From Novosphingobium taihuense (GTDB taxonomy: Bacteria; Pseudomonadota; Alphaproteobacteria; Sphingomonadales; Sphingomonadaceae), in assembly GCF_007830315.1 (NCBI RefSeq), contig NZ_VLKJ01000003.1:186001-250000 (forward strand): 64,000 nucleotides of DNA. The letters are read 5' to 3'. The notes below the pieces were generated by a model. The model worked only from the letters and a program-made list of their open reading frames with translations, was not told the origin of the DNA and ran no database searches. Position numbers and translations under genes: made by a program. Shown here piece by piece: positions 10,436 through 19,790 of this stretch (its first letter is position 1; every line of letters begins with the position of its first letter).

Positions 10436-11557
10436 TTATCCGCCCGCCTCGACGAGGATGATGATTGCGAACAGCATCATCGCCAGAAATGCAAACATGC
10501 TGAGAAACCAAGTGCGCCACCACGCGCCAAACCACGTAAGGCCATAGGTGTCGCGCAATTGCAGCAACATATGGATCGGGGGAATTGCTGTGAGCACCGC
10601 GATATTGGCAATGCCGAGACTGTTCCCGATCGTCGCCATGATGCCCAGCAGGGTCATGAAGCAAAGCGAATAGGTGACGAATACGGTGTGGTCGTAAAGG
10701 CCGAAGCGGCGATTGAAGGGAAACAGCAGCCACAGGAACGGCACCGAGATCGGGATCAGGGCCCAGCTCAGCTTGTAGCTGTAGTTCTGCACCTTGTAGA
10801 GCGCGAGGCCGGGATTGGCCTTGGCCTTCTTCACCGCCTCGTTGATCCAGCCGATGTCGCTCGCCGTTTCAAGGCCGCTGGTGTCGACGTTGGCCACGTT
10901 GATCCCGCTTGCCTTGACCTGTTCCAGTCCGGCGATGTTCTTGCGCGTTTCGGCGATGGCTTGATCGATCTTCGCCAGATGCTCGGCATCGCCCATGGCT
11001 GCGGCCCGTTCGGCCTCTAGCGTGACCAGATCCTCGCGTTCCTTCTTCAGACTCTGCTCGACCGTCGTGTTGACGCTGGCCCCGATGTCCCCGCCCAGCG
11101 AATTGATCGTGGTGAACAGCAGGAACACGCAGAACAGGAACAGCGCGATCGGCGAGACGTAAGAGGCGCGCTTGCCGTCGATGTACTCGCGGGTCAGCTT
11201 GCCGGGCTTGGCCACCAGCATGGGCAGCGTGCGCCAGATCTTGCCTTCGAAGTGGAACACGCCGTGGAGCAGGTCGTGAAAGAAGGCGCCTAGCGTCTTG
11301 TGGACGTGAGCGGCCTGTCCGCAGGCGTGGCAATGGCTGCCGACGAGCGTCGTGTTGCAGTTCAGGCAGGCGGATTCGTGGGTGTGACCATCATTCCGAT
11401 ATTCGCCTGCTGTCGGCTCCAAGGTGCGCGCCGCTGCAAGCGCCCCTGCCATGTCGCCGAGTGTTTCGGTTCCGCTCAATGCCATTCCCCCTGTATCGAC
11501 TTCAGCATAACGATCCTGAGCAGGCCCTGCCACATCCTTGAGACGTCTCGATTTCAC
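10436..11557 (-). CDS. DUF3667 membrane protein with N-terminal zinc ribbon
   Basis: 373 residues from a GTG at 11557; an ATG at 11485 (MALSGTETL) is an alternative start. Residues 60-85 hold a zinc-ribbon-like CxxC-x8-CxxC pattern (CLNC and CHAC in a His/Cys-rich patch). Next come FFHDLLHGVFHFEGKIWRTLPMLVAKPGKLTREYIDGKRASYVSPI, the signature of DUF3667, and about five membrane segments. A soluble, probably coiled-coil insert lies between the first and second (KKEREDLVTLEAERAAAMG to GLEQVKAS). Function is unknown in the family; the ribbon is likely cytosolic. It stands alone, convergent to ftsH and divergent from the M23 gene. Confidence 0.85.
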   Translation of the reverse strand: MKSRRLKDVAGPAQDRYAEVDTGGMALSGTETLGDMAGALAAARTLEPTAGEYRNDGHTHESACLNCNTTLVGSHCHACGQAAHVHKTLGAFFHDLLHGVFHFEGKIWRTLPMLVAKPGKLTREYIDGKRASYVSPIALFLFCVFLLFTTINSLGGDIGASVNTTVEQSLKKEREDLVTLEAERAAAMGDAEHLAKIDQAIAETRKNIAGLEQVKASGINVANVDTSGLETASDIGWINEAVKKAKANPGLALYKVQNYSYKLSWALIPISVPFLWLLFPFNRRFGLYDHTVFVTYSLCFMTLLGIMATIGNSLGIANIAVLTAIPPIHMLLQLRDTYGLTWFGAWWRTWFLSMFAFLAMMLFAIIILVEAGG

Positions 11558-11610
11558 CGAACATTAACCTTGAACGTGCAGTCCGGAGCCCAAGAGGGTA
11601 AGCAGCACAC

Positions 11611-13164
11611 GTGTTCACGCCACGAGATCAGATGATGGCGCTCGCCGGAGCGGGTGGGGGGAGCGGCTTTGGCCAGCGCACTGCCCCGCCGCGTGCCCCT
11701 GTGCCACCGTCACGTGCGCGGCGTCTGCTAGGTACGGTCGAGCAGCGGCTGGCGCGGCACTGGCCTCGCCTGATGGCTCCGGTCGAGCGCTGGTTCGCAA
11801 AAGTCGATCTTGCGCCCGATCTTGCCGAGGACATCGGCAGCGCCCGCTGGTTTCGTGGCTTCGGCACGATGCTCGGGCTCGGGGCAGCGGCCGTGGCGAT
11901 GTGGCCGGATTTCGCCCCGCTGCAGGCCGCGCCGCTGACCGTGCTCGACGAGGCAGCGCAGGCCGAATTGCGCGTGCAGGGCATCCGTCCGCTTGCGCTC
12001 GGGGCCGACAATGGTCGCCACATGACCGCGACTTCTGCGGTCATCCCGCTGGCGGCCGCACCCGAACGGCCCAGCATTGATCTGTCGGCCACGCTCGGCG
12101 CGGGCGACAGCTTCCCACGCATGTTGCAGCGCGCAGGCCTTGCCAGCACCGACATCGTCCGCATCATCGATCTGGTGGGGGGGCAGGTGAAGCCTGGCGC
12201 GATCCCCGAGGGCACGCGCTTCGCGATCAGGCTCGGCGCGCGCTCCAGCCCGGCCCAGCCACGGCCGCTCGAACAGCTGTCATTCCGCCCGCGCTTCGAT
12301 CTTGCGCTGGATATAAGGCGCAGTGGTGGCGGGCTGGTACTGGCGACCAACGCCATCGCCGTGGATAGCTCTCCCGTGCGCATTCGCGGGATCGTCGGGG
12401 CGAGCCTTTATCGTTCGGCCCGTGCAGCCGGTGCGCCGCCATCGGCCGTGCAGGACTATCTGCGCACTGTCGACGAACACATGGCTTTCGAGGAAATTGC
12501 GCCTGGCGACGAGTTCGACCTTGTCTTTGCCAATCGTCGTGCCGGAACCGGCGAGCAGCAGGCGGGCGACCTGCTCTATGCCGGCGTGGTTCGCGCCGGA
12601 AAGCCGGTGCTGCAACTGCTGCGCTGGGGTAACGACGGCGCGTTCTATTCGCCTCAGGGCATGGCCGAAGGCGCGCAGGAAACGACCGGCTTCCTTGGTG
12701 CGCCGGTCAACGGCCGCATCACCTCGGGCTATGGCGCCCGCCGCCATCCGATCCTGGGCTATGTGCGCATGCATGCAGGGATAGACTTCGCCGCAAGCTG
12801 GGGCGCTCCAGTCTATGCAGCCACCGATGGCCGCGTGAGCTTTGCCGGATGGCACGGTGGGCACGGCAACTACGTGCGGCTAGATCATGGCGGCGGCATC
12901 GGCACCGGCTATGGCCACATGAGCCGCATTGCTGTGGCTCCGGGCATAAGCGTGCGACGCGGGCAGGTGATCGGCTATGTCGGCTCGACCGGCCTCTCTA
13001 CCGGCCCGCACCTCCATTACGAGATGTATCGCGGCGGGCAGACGGTGAACCCGATGTCGATGACGTCGATCGTGCAGCGCGCGGCTGTCGACCCGGCGCA
13101 ACTGGCGGCATTCCGCGCGAAGCTGGCGCAGATCACCGCCATCGGCACGAAGACGCTCCGATAA
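11611..13164 (+). CDS. M23 family metallopeptidase (LytM domain)
   Basis: 517 residues from a GTG at 11611; the ATG pair at residues 8-9 is a possible start. A hydrophobic stretch at about 87-102 may be a membrane anchor (FGTMLGLGAAAVAMW). The middle part holds a LysM/OapA-like region (GDSFPRMLQRAGLASTDIVRIIDLV). The C-terminal domain carries all zinc ligands of an active LytM endopeptidase: HAGIDFAA (His and Asp) and GPHLHYEMY (His-x-His), with ITSGYGARRHPILG at its start. It should cleave peptide crosslinks in peptidoglycan. hemB follows 58 bases later but is probably a separate unit. Confidence 0.92.
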   Translation: MFTPRDQMMALAGAGGGSGFGQRTAPPRAPVPPSRARRLLGTVEQRLARHWPRLMAPVERWFAKVDLAPDLAEDIGSARWFRGFGTMLGLGAAAVAMWPDFAPLQAAPLTVLDEAAQAELRVQGIRPLALGADNGRHMTATSAVIPLAAAPERPSIDLSATLGAGDSFPRMLQRAGLASTDIVRIIDLVGGQVKPGAIPEGTRFAIRLGARSSPAQPRPLEQLSFRPRFDLALDIRRSGGGLVLATNAIAVDSSPVRIRGIVGASLYRSARAAGAPPSAVQDYLRTVDEHMAFEEIAPGDEFDLVFANRRAGTGEQQAGDLLYAGVVRAGKPVLQLLRWGNDGAFYSPQGMAEGAQETTGFLGAPVNGRITSGYGARRHPILGYVRMHAGIDFAASWGAPVYAATDGRVSFAGWHGGHGNYVRLDHGGGIGTGYGHMSRIAVAPGISVRRGQVIGYVGSTGLSTGPHLHYEMYRGGQTVNPMSMTSIVQRAAVDPAQLAAFRAKLAQITAIGTKTLR

Positions 13165-13222
13165 GCGTTGGCCTGCAGGTCTGCGATTGCAGGCGGGCGA
13201 ATCAAGCACTAGGCCTGCGTGC

Positions 13223-14215
<993 letters not shown>

Positions 14216-14219
14216 GGCG

Positions 14220-14789
14220 ATGACCAAGTACCCCGACGTTTCGATCATTCCGCTCAACGGAAAGACTCCCCGCATCCACGAAAGCGCCTTCATCGCGCCG
14301 GGATGCAGGATCATCGGCGATGTCGAGATTGGGCCGGACGTGTCCATCTGGTATAACTGCGTGCTGCGCGGCGACGTCAATTTCATCCGCATCGGCGCGC
14401 GGACGAACATTCAGGATGGCAGCGTCATCCATGTCGACAGTCCTGCACCGAACAAGCCCGATGGCTTCCCGACGATCATCGGCGAGGACGTGCTGGTCGG
14501 CCACCTTGTCATGGTCCACGGCTGTGTGATCGAGGATCGCGGCTTTGTCGGGCTCGGCGCGATCGTGATGAGCGATGCCCACATCGAGAGCGACGGCATG
14601 CTTGCTGCGGGCGCGATGCTGACGGGTGGCAAGCGCGTGTTGTCGCGCCAGTTGTGGGGCGGTCGTCCGGCCAAGTACATGCGCGATCTCGACGATGCTG
14701 CCATCACCGACATGCAGCGCGGTGTGCAGCATTATGTGCAAAACGGGCAAGCCCACAAGGCAGCTGTTCTTGGCACGCCCGAAGGCTGA
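14220..14789 (+). CDS. Gamma carbonic anhydrase family protein
   Basis: 189 residues made of left-handed beta-helix hexapeptide repeats (FIAPGCRIIGDVEIGPDVSIW, VLRGDVNFIRIGARTNIQDGSVIHV and so on). The three zinc-ligand histidines of the family are present in GSVIHVD and VGHLVMVHGCVIED. A C-terminal helix (ITDMQRGVQHYVQNGQAHK) packs the trimer. Members are trimeric, cytosolic, and either carbonic anhydrases or relatives without activity (PaaY, YrdA, CaiE), so catalysis is plausible but not proven. The gene lies between hemB (4-base gap) and a DUF167 gene. Confidence 0.92.
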   Translation: MTKYPDVSIIPLNGKTPRIHESAFIAPGCRIIGDVEIGPDVSIWYNCVLRGDVNFIRIGARTNIQDGSVIHVDSPAPNKPDGFPTIIGEDVLVGHLVMVHGCVIEDRGFVGLGAIVMSDAHIESDGMLAAGAMLTGGKRVLSRQLWGGRPAKYMRDLDDAAITDMQRGVQHYVQNGQAHKAAVLGTPEG

Positions 14790-15054
14790 TCTGCCATCGG
14801 CGCAGGCCTTGCGCGCTCTCGCAGATGATGAAGGGCGCCTCGCCGTGCGGGTGACACCCGGTTCTCGCAGCGAAGGCATCGAGATCGTGGAGGGGCGCGT
14901 GGCCGTGAAGGTGCGTGCCAAGCCCGAGGACGGCAAAGCCAGTGCCGCCGTTCTCGACTTGCTGGCGCAGGCGCTTGAAGTTGCGCCGTCGAAGGTGGAA
15001 ATGTTGCGCGGCGCAACTTCGCGCGAAAAGCTCTTCAGGGTACCGCCGGAATAG
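14770..15054 (+). CDS. DUF167 (YggU-type) small protein
   Basis: The conserved core is RLAVRVTPGSRSEGIEIVEGRVAVKVRAKPEDGKAS followed by ALEVAPSKVEMLRGATSREKLFRV, typical of the DUF167/YggU family, small alpha-beta proteins of unknown function. No ATG is near the homologous start. A TTG at 14770 overlaps the carbonic anhydrase end by 20 bases and gives 94 residues; another TTG at 14809 would give 81. The overlap suggests translational coupling with hemB and the carbonic anhydrase. A longer open frame to 14626 runs antiparallel to sense and is not protein-like. Confidence 0.82.
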   Translation: MARPKADLPSAQALRALADDEGRLAVRVTPGSRSEGIEIVEGRVAVKVRAKPEDGKASAAVLDLLAQALEVAPSKVEMLRGATSREKLFRVPPE

Positions 15055-15064
15055 AAACGAGGGG

Positions 15065-15703
15065 CTAGCTCTCTGACGGCACCTTGAAGGCAATTGCCAC
15101 CATCAGTGTGCCCCAGGCGCTGGCAATCCACAGGCAGGCCATCGGCAGGCGATCCTGCAGGAATGCGCCGAGCACCGCGCCAGCCAGCAGTCCCATCCAC
15201 AATTGCGCCCACGAGGTCCAACGGCCTTGCCGCTTGCCTGATATCTGTCCTGCCAGCCCGATGCCGAGCTTGACCAGTGCGCCGGTCATATACGTGAGGC
15301 CCACGGTCACTTCGCCATCGCGTTGAAACGTGTTGTTGAGCGCGCCCATGGCGAGAACCAGGCACCCCATCATCAACACGTGATGATCAAAGGCACGGGC
15401 GAGTGACGCGGCGAGCAGCAGCAGCGTGACGAACGCGAGCACCGCGGGCTTGCGCAAGACTCCCGCGCGCTCTGAAACGAGCGCACCACCGGTCACGCCG
15501 GTAATGAACCCAATGATCAGCAGCGCGGGCACAAGGGCGTGGGTGGGTGCCGTGCCGAGTGCAACGCCAAGCCGGGTGGTATTGCCCGACATGAACGAGA
15601 CGAAATACCCATCCGCAGAGAGGAAGCCGACCGAGTCCACGAACCCGGCCATGGCGGCAAGGGCAATGGCAAAGGCGCGGCGCTGGCGGTCGTTGAGGAT
15701 CAC
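15065..15703 (-). CDS. DUF1275 (YoaK) family membrane protein
   Basis: 212 residues with about six membrane helices. The family signature AGFVDSVGFLSADGYFVSFMSGNTTRLGVALG is at residues 19-50. It is followed by ALNNTFQRDGEVTVGLTYMTGALVKLG, also conserved in DUF1275. The function of the family is unknown; they are inner-membrane proteins. The gene is convergent with DUF167, with an 11-base gap. Confidence 0.92.
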   Translation of the reverse strand: MILNDRQRRAFAIALAAMAGFVDSVGFLSADGYFVSFMSGNTTRLGVALGTAPTHALVPALLIIGFITGVTGGALVSERAGVLRKPAVLAFVTLLLLAASLARAFDHHVLMMGCLVLAMGALNNTFQRDGEVTVGLTYMTGALVKLGIGLAGQISGKRQGRWTSWAQLWMGLLAGAVLGAFLQDRLPMACLWIASAWGTLMVAIAFKVPSES

Positions 15704-15738
15704 GGCAGCCTTCTAGCGTGCCTGCGACGTGCTGTGAA

Positions 15739-16146
15739 TCAATTGCGTGCCATGCCGCGCGCCATCTGCCCCAGGACCTGGCTCAGCCCTTCGGCAATCT
15801 CGCGGTCCTCGGGCGCTACGTCAGCAATGGCGCGTGCCATGCATTCGGCCCATTGGCCTGCCGTTTCGCGTGTGATCGGGAAAGGTTTGTGCATCGACAT
15901 CATGCATTTTCCCGGATGCGCTTCGAACCAGTCCCGCGGGCCACCGCTCCATCCGGCAAGGAAACCGGGAAGCGATTCGCGCATGGGGCCAAGGTCAGGT
16001 GCGTGCATTTCGCGCAACGCCTTATACGCAGGGTCAATATCCATGAGATCGTAGAAGCGGTCGGTGATGCGGCGCAGCACGGCGGTGCCGCCAAGGCGTT
16101 CGTAGGGACTGGTGGCACGGGGATCGACAGGGGCTTGGGCGGCCAA
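15739..16146 (-). CDS. Group II truncated haemoglobin
   Basis: 135 residues. It has the compact 2-on-2 globin pattern: YERLGGTAVLRRITDRFYDLMD with the B10 Tyr in RFYDLM, FLAGWSGGPRDWFEAHPGK, the proximal histidine region MMSMHKPFPI, and the G8 Trp in AGQWAECM that marks group II. Such proteins bind oxygen or nitric oxide; a detoxification or redox role is usual but not proven here. It is separated by 35 bases from the DUF1275 gene on the same strand. Confidence 0.9.
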   Translation of the reverse strand: MAAQAPVDPRATSPYERLGGTAVLRRITDRFYDLMDIDPAYKALREMHAPDLGPMRESLPGFLAGWSGGPRDWFEAHPGKCMMSMHKPFPITRETAGQWAECMARAIADVAPEDREIAEGLSQVLGQMARGMARN

Positions 16147-16218
16147 GGGCAGGGCTCCGGGTCAGAGTTCTGGAGCCTCGTTCCTGCCAGCAGTGTGCGA
16201 AAGTGGCATTGACCGGGA

Positions 16219-16407
16219 TCAATCCCGTTGCGGAATGGCCTTTGCTGCAAGGCCCGCTGCCATGCCGCCAAGCACTGCGCCGATCGCCCAGTTTGTCGCC
16301 ACAGCATCCCACTGCCGGTATCGCGTCCATTGGCTTCCGGTGCGCAACGATGTCCATGCAAGGCGACCCAGCGCATAGGCGGGCGCGGCGAGCAGAAGGT
16401 TTGCCAT
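16219..16407 (-). CDS. Small membrane-associated hypothetical protein
   Basis: 62 residues. The start at 16407 is supported by GGGAG in GGGAGAGAACGATA just upstream; a longer open frame continues but is not protein-like. Two hydrophobic segments are visible, MANLLLAAPAYALGRLAW and TNWAIGAVLGGMAAGLAAKA, with a basic/aromatic link (TSLRTGSQWTRYRQWD). I do not recognise the family. It lies between the truncated haemoglobin and the DNA ligase on the same strand, 73 bases from the former. Confidence 0.6.
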   Translation of the reverse strand: MANLLLAAPAYALGRLAWTSLRTGSQWTRYRQWDAVATNWAIGAVLGGMAAGLAAKAIPQRD

Positions 16408-16469
16408 TATCGTTCTCTCCCAGACATTGATCGGGAACCGGCAATTCCGCTGCGTGGTTCCGCGAGGGC

Positions 16470-18065
16470 TCAGTCGGCAATAAGCCCCTTGAGTGTATCG
16501 AGCCGATCGGCCTCGTGTGCTGGCTTGTCGGTGCGGATGCGGCTGATGCGGGGAAAGCGCATTGCAACGCCCGACTTGTGGCGCTTGCTGGCATGGACCG
16601 AATCGAAGGCGACTTCGAACACCAGCGACTTGTCGGTTTCGCGCACCGGGCCGAACTTGGCGACGGTATGCTGTCGCACATGACGGTCGAGGAATTTGAG
16701 TTCCTCGTCGGTGAAGCCGAAGTAGGCCTTGCCCACCGGCAGCAGTTCTGCCCCAGCATCGGGATCGCCGTTCCAGCATCCGAAGGTGTAGTCGGAATAG
16801 AATGACGATCGCTTACCGGACCCACGCTGCGCATACATCAGTACGCAATCAATCAGCAGCGGATCGCGCTTCCACTTGTACCAGAGCCCGGTTCGTCGCC
16901 CAGTGACGTAGGGCGAATCGCGGCGCTTGAGCATGACGCCCTCGATAGCCTCGTCGCGTGCCCGGGCGCGGATTTCGGCAAGCTCGTCGAAATCCTTCGC
17001 TTCGATCACCTGAGATATGTCGAAACGGTTCTGGTCGAGCTTCGGCACAAGTGTTTCCAAGCGCGCGCGCCGCTGTTCCCACGCCCATTCGCGCAAGTCC
17101 TCGCCGTCCTCGATCAGCAGATCATAGAGGCGCACGAATGCGGGATAATCCGACAGCATCGCCTTGGAGACGGTCTTGCGACCGAGGCGCTGTTGCAGCG
17201 CGTTGAAACTCGCCGCCCCGCCCGTCTCGCCACCTTGATGCGCGCCACGCACAAGCAATTCGCCATCAAGCACGCAGGGCCTGTCCAGCGCTGCGGTCAC
17301 TTCGGGGAATGCGCCCGATATATCGTCGCCACTACGTGAATAGACCCGCGTCTCGCCCGCGACGTGCACGATCTGCACGCGGATGCCGTCCCACTTCCAC
17401 TCTGCAGCGAATTCGGCAAGGTTCAGGCTTTCCGCTTCGAGCGGATGGGCCAGCATGAACGGCCGAAACAGCGGCAGCAGGTCGGTTCGCGGCGGCGCAG
17501 CACCGTTCGCGGCCCAGTCGAACAGTGGCAGGTACGGGGGCACCTGCCCGTGCCAGTATTCCTCGACGTCCTCCACGCTCACGCCGAACGCCTGCGCGAA
17601 GGCCACTTTTGCCAGCCTTGCAGATATACCGATGCGCATGGCGCCAGTTGCAAGCTTCAGAAGTGCATAGCGACCCTTGACGTCAAGACGGTCCATCAAG
17701 TCGGTAAGGATTGTCGGAGCAGTGCTGCGCGTGGTGGCATGCAGCATGTCTATCACCTCAGCCACCGAAGGTGCTGGCATCCGATCGCCTGCTGACTCGG
17801 GCCAAAGCAGGCTGGCCGTTTCGGCAGTGTCGCCCACGTAATCGCGGCTGAGCGTCCACAGCACGGGGTCAATCCGTTCTGCCATGAGGGATCGGATCAG
17901 GCTGGCTTTCACCGCCGGGAAGTCCAGCCCGTCGGTCAGCGCCGCCAACGCCCAGCCCCGATCAGGATCCGGCGTCTCGCGCAGATAGTCCGCCAGAAGC
18001 TCAAGCTTGGCATTTCGTGAAGGGGTAAGGACAAGGGCGTCCAGCAGGGCGGCAAAGCGCTCCAT
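16470..18065 (-). CDS. ATP-dependent DNA ligase of the ligase-associated DNA damage response type
   Basis: 531 residues. The N-terminal 210 residues are an all-helical DNA-binding domain. The nucleotidyltransferase core has motif I EWKWDGIRVQ with the adenylated Lys224, motif III LYDLLIEDG, motif IV EGVMLKRRDSPY and motif V GLWYKWKRDP. The C-terminal OB domain follows. The family (often named cisplatin damage response ligase) is bacterial and distinct from the NAD-dependent LigA. The partner exonuclease gene begins just upstream on the same strand, with stop and start overlapping by one base, so they are translationally coupled. The helicase and phosphoesterase that often complete the cluster are not next to it. 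Confidence 0.92.
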   Translation of the reverse strand: MERFAALLDALVLTPSRNAKLELLADYLRETPDPDRGWALAALTDGLDFPAVKASLIRSLMAERIDPVLWTLSRDYVGDTAETASLLWPESAGDRMPAPSVAEVIDMLHATTRSTAPTILTDLMDRLDVKGRYALLKLATGAMRIGISARLAKVAFAQAFGVSVEDVEEYWHGQVPPYLPLFDWAANGAAPPRTDLLPLFRPFMLAHPLEAESLNLAEFAAEWKWDGIRVQIVHVAGETRVYSRSGDDISGAFPEVTAALDRPCVLDGELLVRGAHQGGETGGAASFNALQQRLGRKTVSKAMLSDYPAFVRLYDLLIEDGEDLREWAWEQRRARLETLVPKLDQNRFDISQVIEAKDFDELAEIRARARDEAIEGVMLKRRDSPYVTGRRTGLWYKWKRDPLLIDCVLMYAQRGSGKRSSFYSDYTFGCWNGDPDAGAELLPVGKAYFGFTDEELKFLDRHVRQHTVAKFGPVRETDKSLVFEVAFDSVHASKRHKSGVAMRFPRISRIRTDKPAHEADRLDTLKGLIAD

Positions 18066-19081
18066 CAGTCGTCCTCGTCCTCATAACCAACCAGCGCCAG
18101 CGCACGCGCTTTTCGCTGTGTCAGTTCGCACCAGCGCAACAGCGCTTCCTCACGACCGTGGGTGATCCAGGTTTCGGCAGGGTTCACCTGTGCGATGGTC
18201 TGGGTCAGTTCGTCCCAGTCGGCATGGTCCGAGATGATCAGTGGCAGTTCGACATTGCGCTGCCTTGCCCGCTGCCGCACGCGCATCCAGCCTGACGCCA
18301 TGGCGGTGATGGGATCGGGAAGACGGCGGCTCCAGCGGTCGTTCAGGGCAGACGGCGGGCAGACGACGATGCTGTTCGCCAACGCCGCCTTCGGCACACC
18401 AGCCACAGCTTTAAGATCGCCGAGGTCTATGCCGTGGTCTTCATAAAGTCGGCACATGCGTTCCATCGCGCCATGCAGCCAGATCGTTTCGCGGTAACCG
18501 GCAGCGCGCAGTTCCGCGATTACCCTCTGAGCCTTGCCCAGAGCGTAGGCACCGACCAAAACGCAGCGGCCCTGATCGTTCTCCCGCGCGGCGAGGAGCT
18601 TTGCCATTTCACCTGCAATCGGGGGATGGCGGAAAACGGGCAAGCCGAACGTGGCTTCGGTGATGAACACGTCGCAGGGCGTCACCTCAAACGGTGGGCA
18701 AGTTGGATCGGCACGGCGCTTGTAATCGCCCGTGACGATCACTCGTTCACCGGCATGCTCCAGCAGGATCTGTGCGGAGCCGAGAACGTGGCCCGCCGGG
18801 ATGAACGTGGCACGCACTCCGCCGGCAAGCTCCAGCGTTTCCCCATAACCAACCGGAGCAGCACGAACTTCGTTCTGCGCCTCGACGCCATAGCGCAGTT
18901 GCATGATCGCCAGAGTCTCAGGCGTTGCCACAGTTCTCGCATGTCCGCCGCGGGCATGATCGGCGTGCCCGTGGGTTACCAGCGCGGTCTCCACAGGTCG
19001 CGCCGGATCAATCCACACGTTTGCCGGCGCAACGTGGATGCCCATCGGCTCTGCCCTGATCCACGAAAATGCTGCGGCCAT
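18065..19081 (-). CDS. Ligase-associated DNA damage response exonuclease (MBL/beta-CASP fold)
   Basis: 338 residues. The MBL zinc motif THGHADHARGG has His37, His39, Asp41 and His42. Further family features are FIPAGHVLGSAQILLEHAGERVIVTGDYKRRADP, ITEATFGLPVF, SDHADWDEL and ETWITHGREEALLRW. This matches the exonuclease that is always found beside the bacterial ATP-dependent ligase described downstream. It is related to the SNM1/CPSF73 group of nucleases and is thought to trim DNA ends before ligation. The nuclease role is from family knowledge. The ligase gene follows with a one-base overlap. Confidence 0.9.
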   Translation of the reverse strand: MAAAFSWIRAEPMGIHVAPANVWIDPARPVETALVTHGHADHARGGHARTVATPETLAIMQLRYGVEAQNEVRAAPVGYGETLELAGGVRATFIPAGHVLGSAQILLEHAGERVIVTGDYKRRADPTCPPFEVTPCDVFITEATFGLPVFRHPPIAGEMAKLLAARENDQGRCVLVGAYALGKAQRVIAELRAAGYRETIWLHGAMERMCRLYEDHGIDLGDLKAVAGVPKAALANSIVVCPPSALNDRWSRRLPDPITAMASGWMRVRQRARQRNVELPLIISDHADWDELTQTIAQVNPAETWITHGREEALLRWCELTQRKARALALVGYEDEDD

Positions 19082-19214
19082 GTCGGAACAATGGCGGGCC
19101 CACGTGATTCGTTCCAGATGGACAAAAGCCGCAGAGGCGAGGTGCGGGACAGGCGAGGTTCAGGTGACGCCACTAGCCTTGCCCGCTTGCAGTCAGACGA
19201 TCAGGGAGACGACC

Positions 19215-19730
19215 ATGCTCCGCAAAGGCACGTTCCTCCTCGCTCCCCTTTGCGCGGCATTGCTGCTCACCGGGTGCGACGGGAAGGAAAAGGAGACCGG
19301 TCCCGATGTCTCCCCCACAGCGTCCATTCCTGCGGTGGCTGCGCCGGAACCGCCGGTGACGGCTGTCCCACCATCGCGCAACCCTCTGTCCAGCTTCGAT
19401 GGGCTTGACGCCGCGCACGATGGAAGGATCTCGAGCGCCGAGTATGCCCAAGGTGCCCAGAGCCTGTTCGAGATGATGGACATGCAGCATGACGGCAATC
19501 TCGACCTGCAGGAGCTTCAGGCCGGAGCCGCGATGCTGGTCGAGATCGACGGGCTGAAGCCGCAAGCCTTGCTTGACGCGGTCGATACCGACCATGACGG
19601 CAAGCTGACCCTGTCCGAATGGATGGCTTTCAACAACACGCGTTTCACACTGATCGACGCCAATGGCGATGGCATGATTGACCGTGCCGAATGGGAAGCG
19701 CCGCATCCACCTTTGCCACAGGCAAGATAG
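19215..19730 (+). CDS. EF-hand lipoprotein
   Basis: 171 residues. The ATG at 19215 has AGGGAG upstream (19203-19208). The signal peptide ends in a lipobox, LLLTGC, with the lipidated cysteine at about residue 20. After a Pro/Ala-rich linker come four calcium-binding loops of the pattern DxxxDGxIxxxE: DAAHDGRISSAE, DMQHDGNLDLQE, DTDHDGKLTLSE and DANGDGMIDRAE. The last three have good ligands; the first has Ala at position 3. The protein should be anchored in the envelope and bind calcium. The gene is divergent from the ligase/exonuclease operon (133-base gap) and convergent with clpA. No function is known. Confidence 0.85.
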   Translation: MLRKGTFLLAPLCAALLLTGCDGKEKETGPDVSPTASIPAVAAPEPPVTAVPPSRNPLSSFDGLDAAHDGRISSAEYAQGAQSLFEMMDMQHDGNLDLQELQAGAAMLVEIDGLKPQALLDAVDTDHDGKLTLSEWMAFNNTRFTLIDANGDGMIDRAEWEAPHPPLPQAR

Positions 19731-19740
19731 GCAAAGCAAA

Positions 19741-19766
19741 GGGGCGACACCTTGCGATGCCGCCCC
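19741..19766 (-). terminator. Probable clpA terminator
   Basis: Inverted repeat GGGGCG / CGCCCC with a 14-base loop lies 25 bases beyond the clpA stop. Read on the minus strand it is followed by CCCCTTTGCTTT, a weak T-tract. Confidence 0.5.
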
Positions 19767-19790
19767 CTCTATTCACACTGAAAGCCGGAC

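Noticed and set aside
13171..13194. Inverted repeat GCCTGCA / TGCAGGC between the M23 gene and hemB.
   Set aside because: Only seven base pairs and no T-tract on either side, so it is not listed as a terminator.
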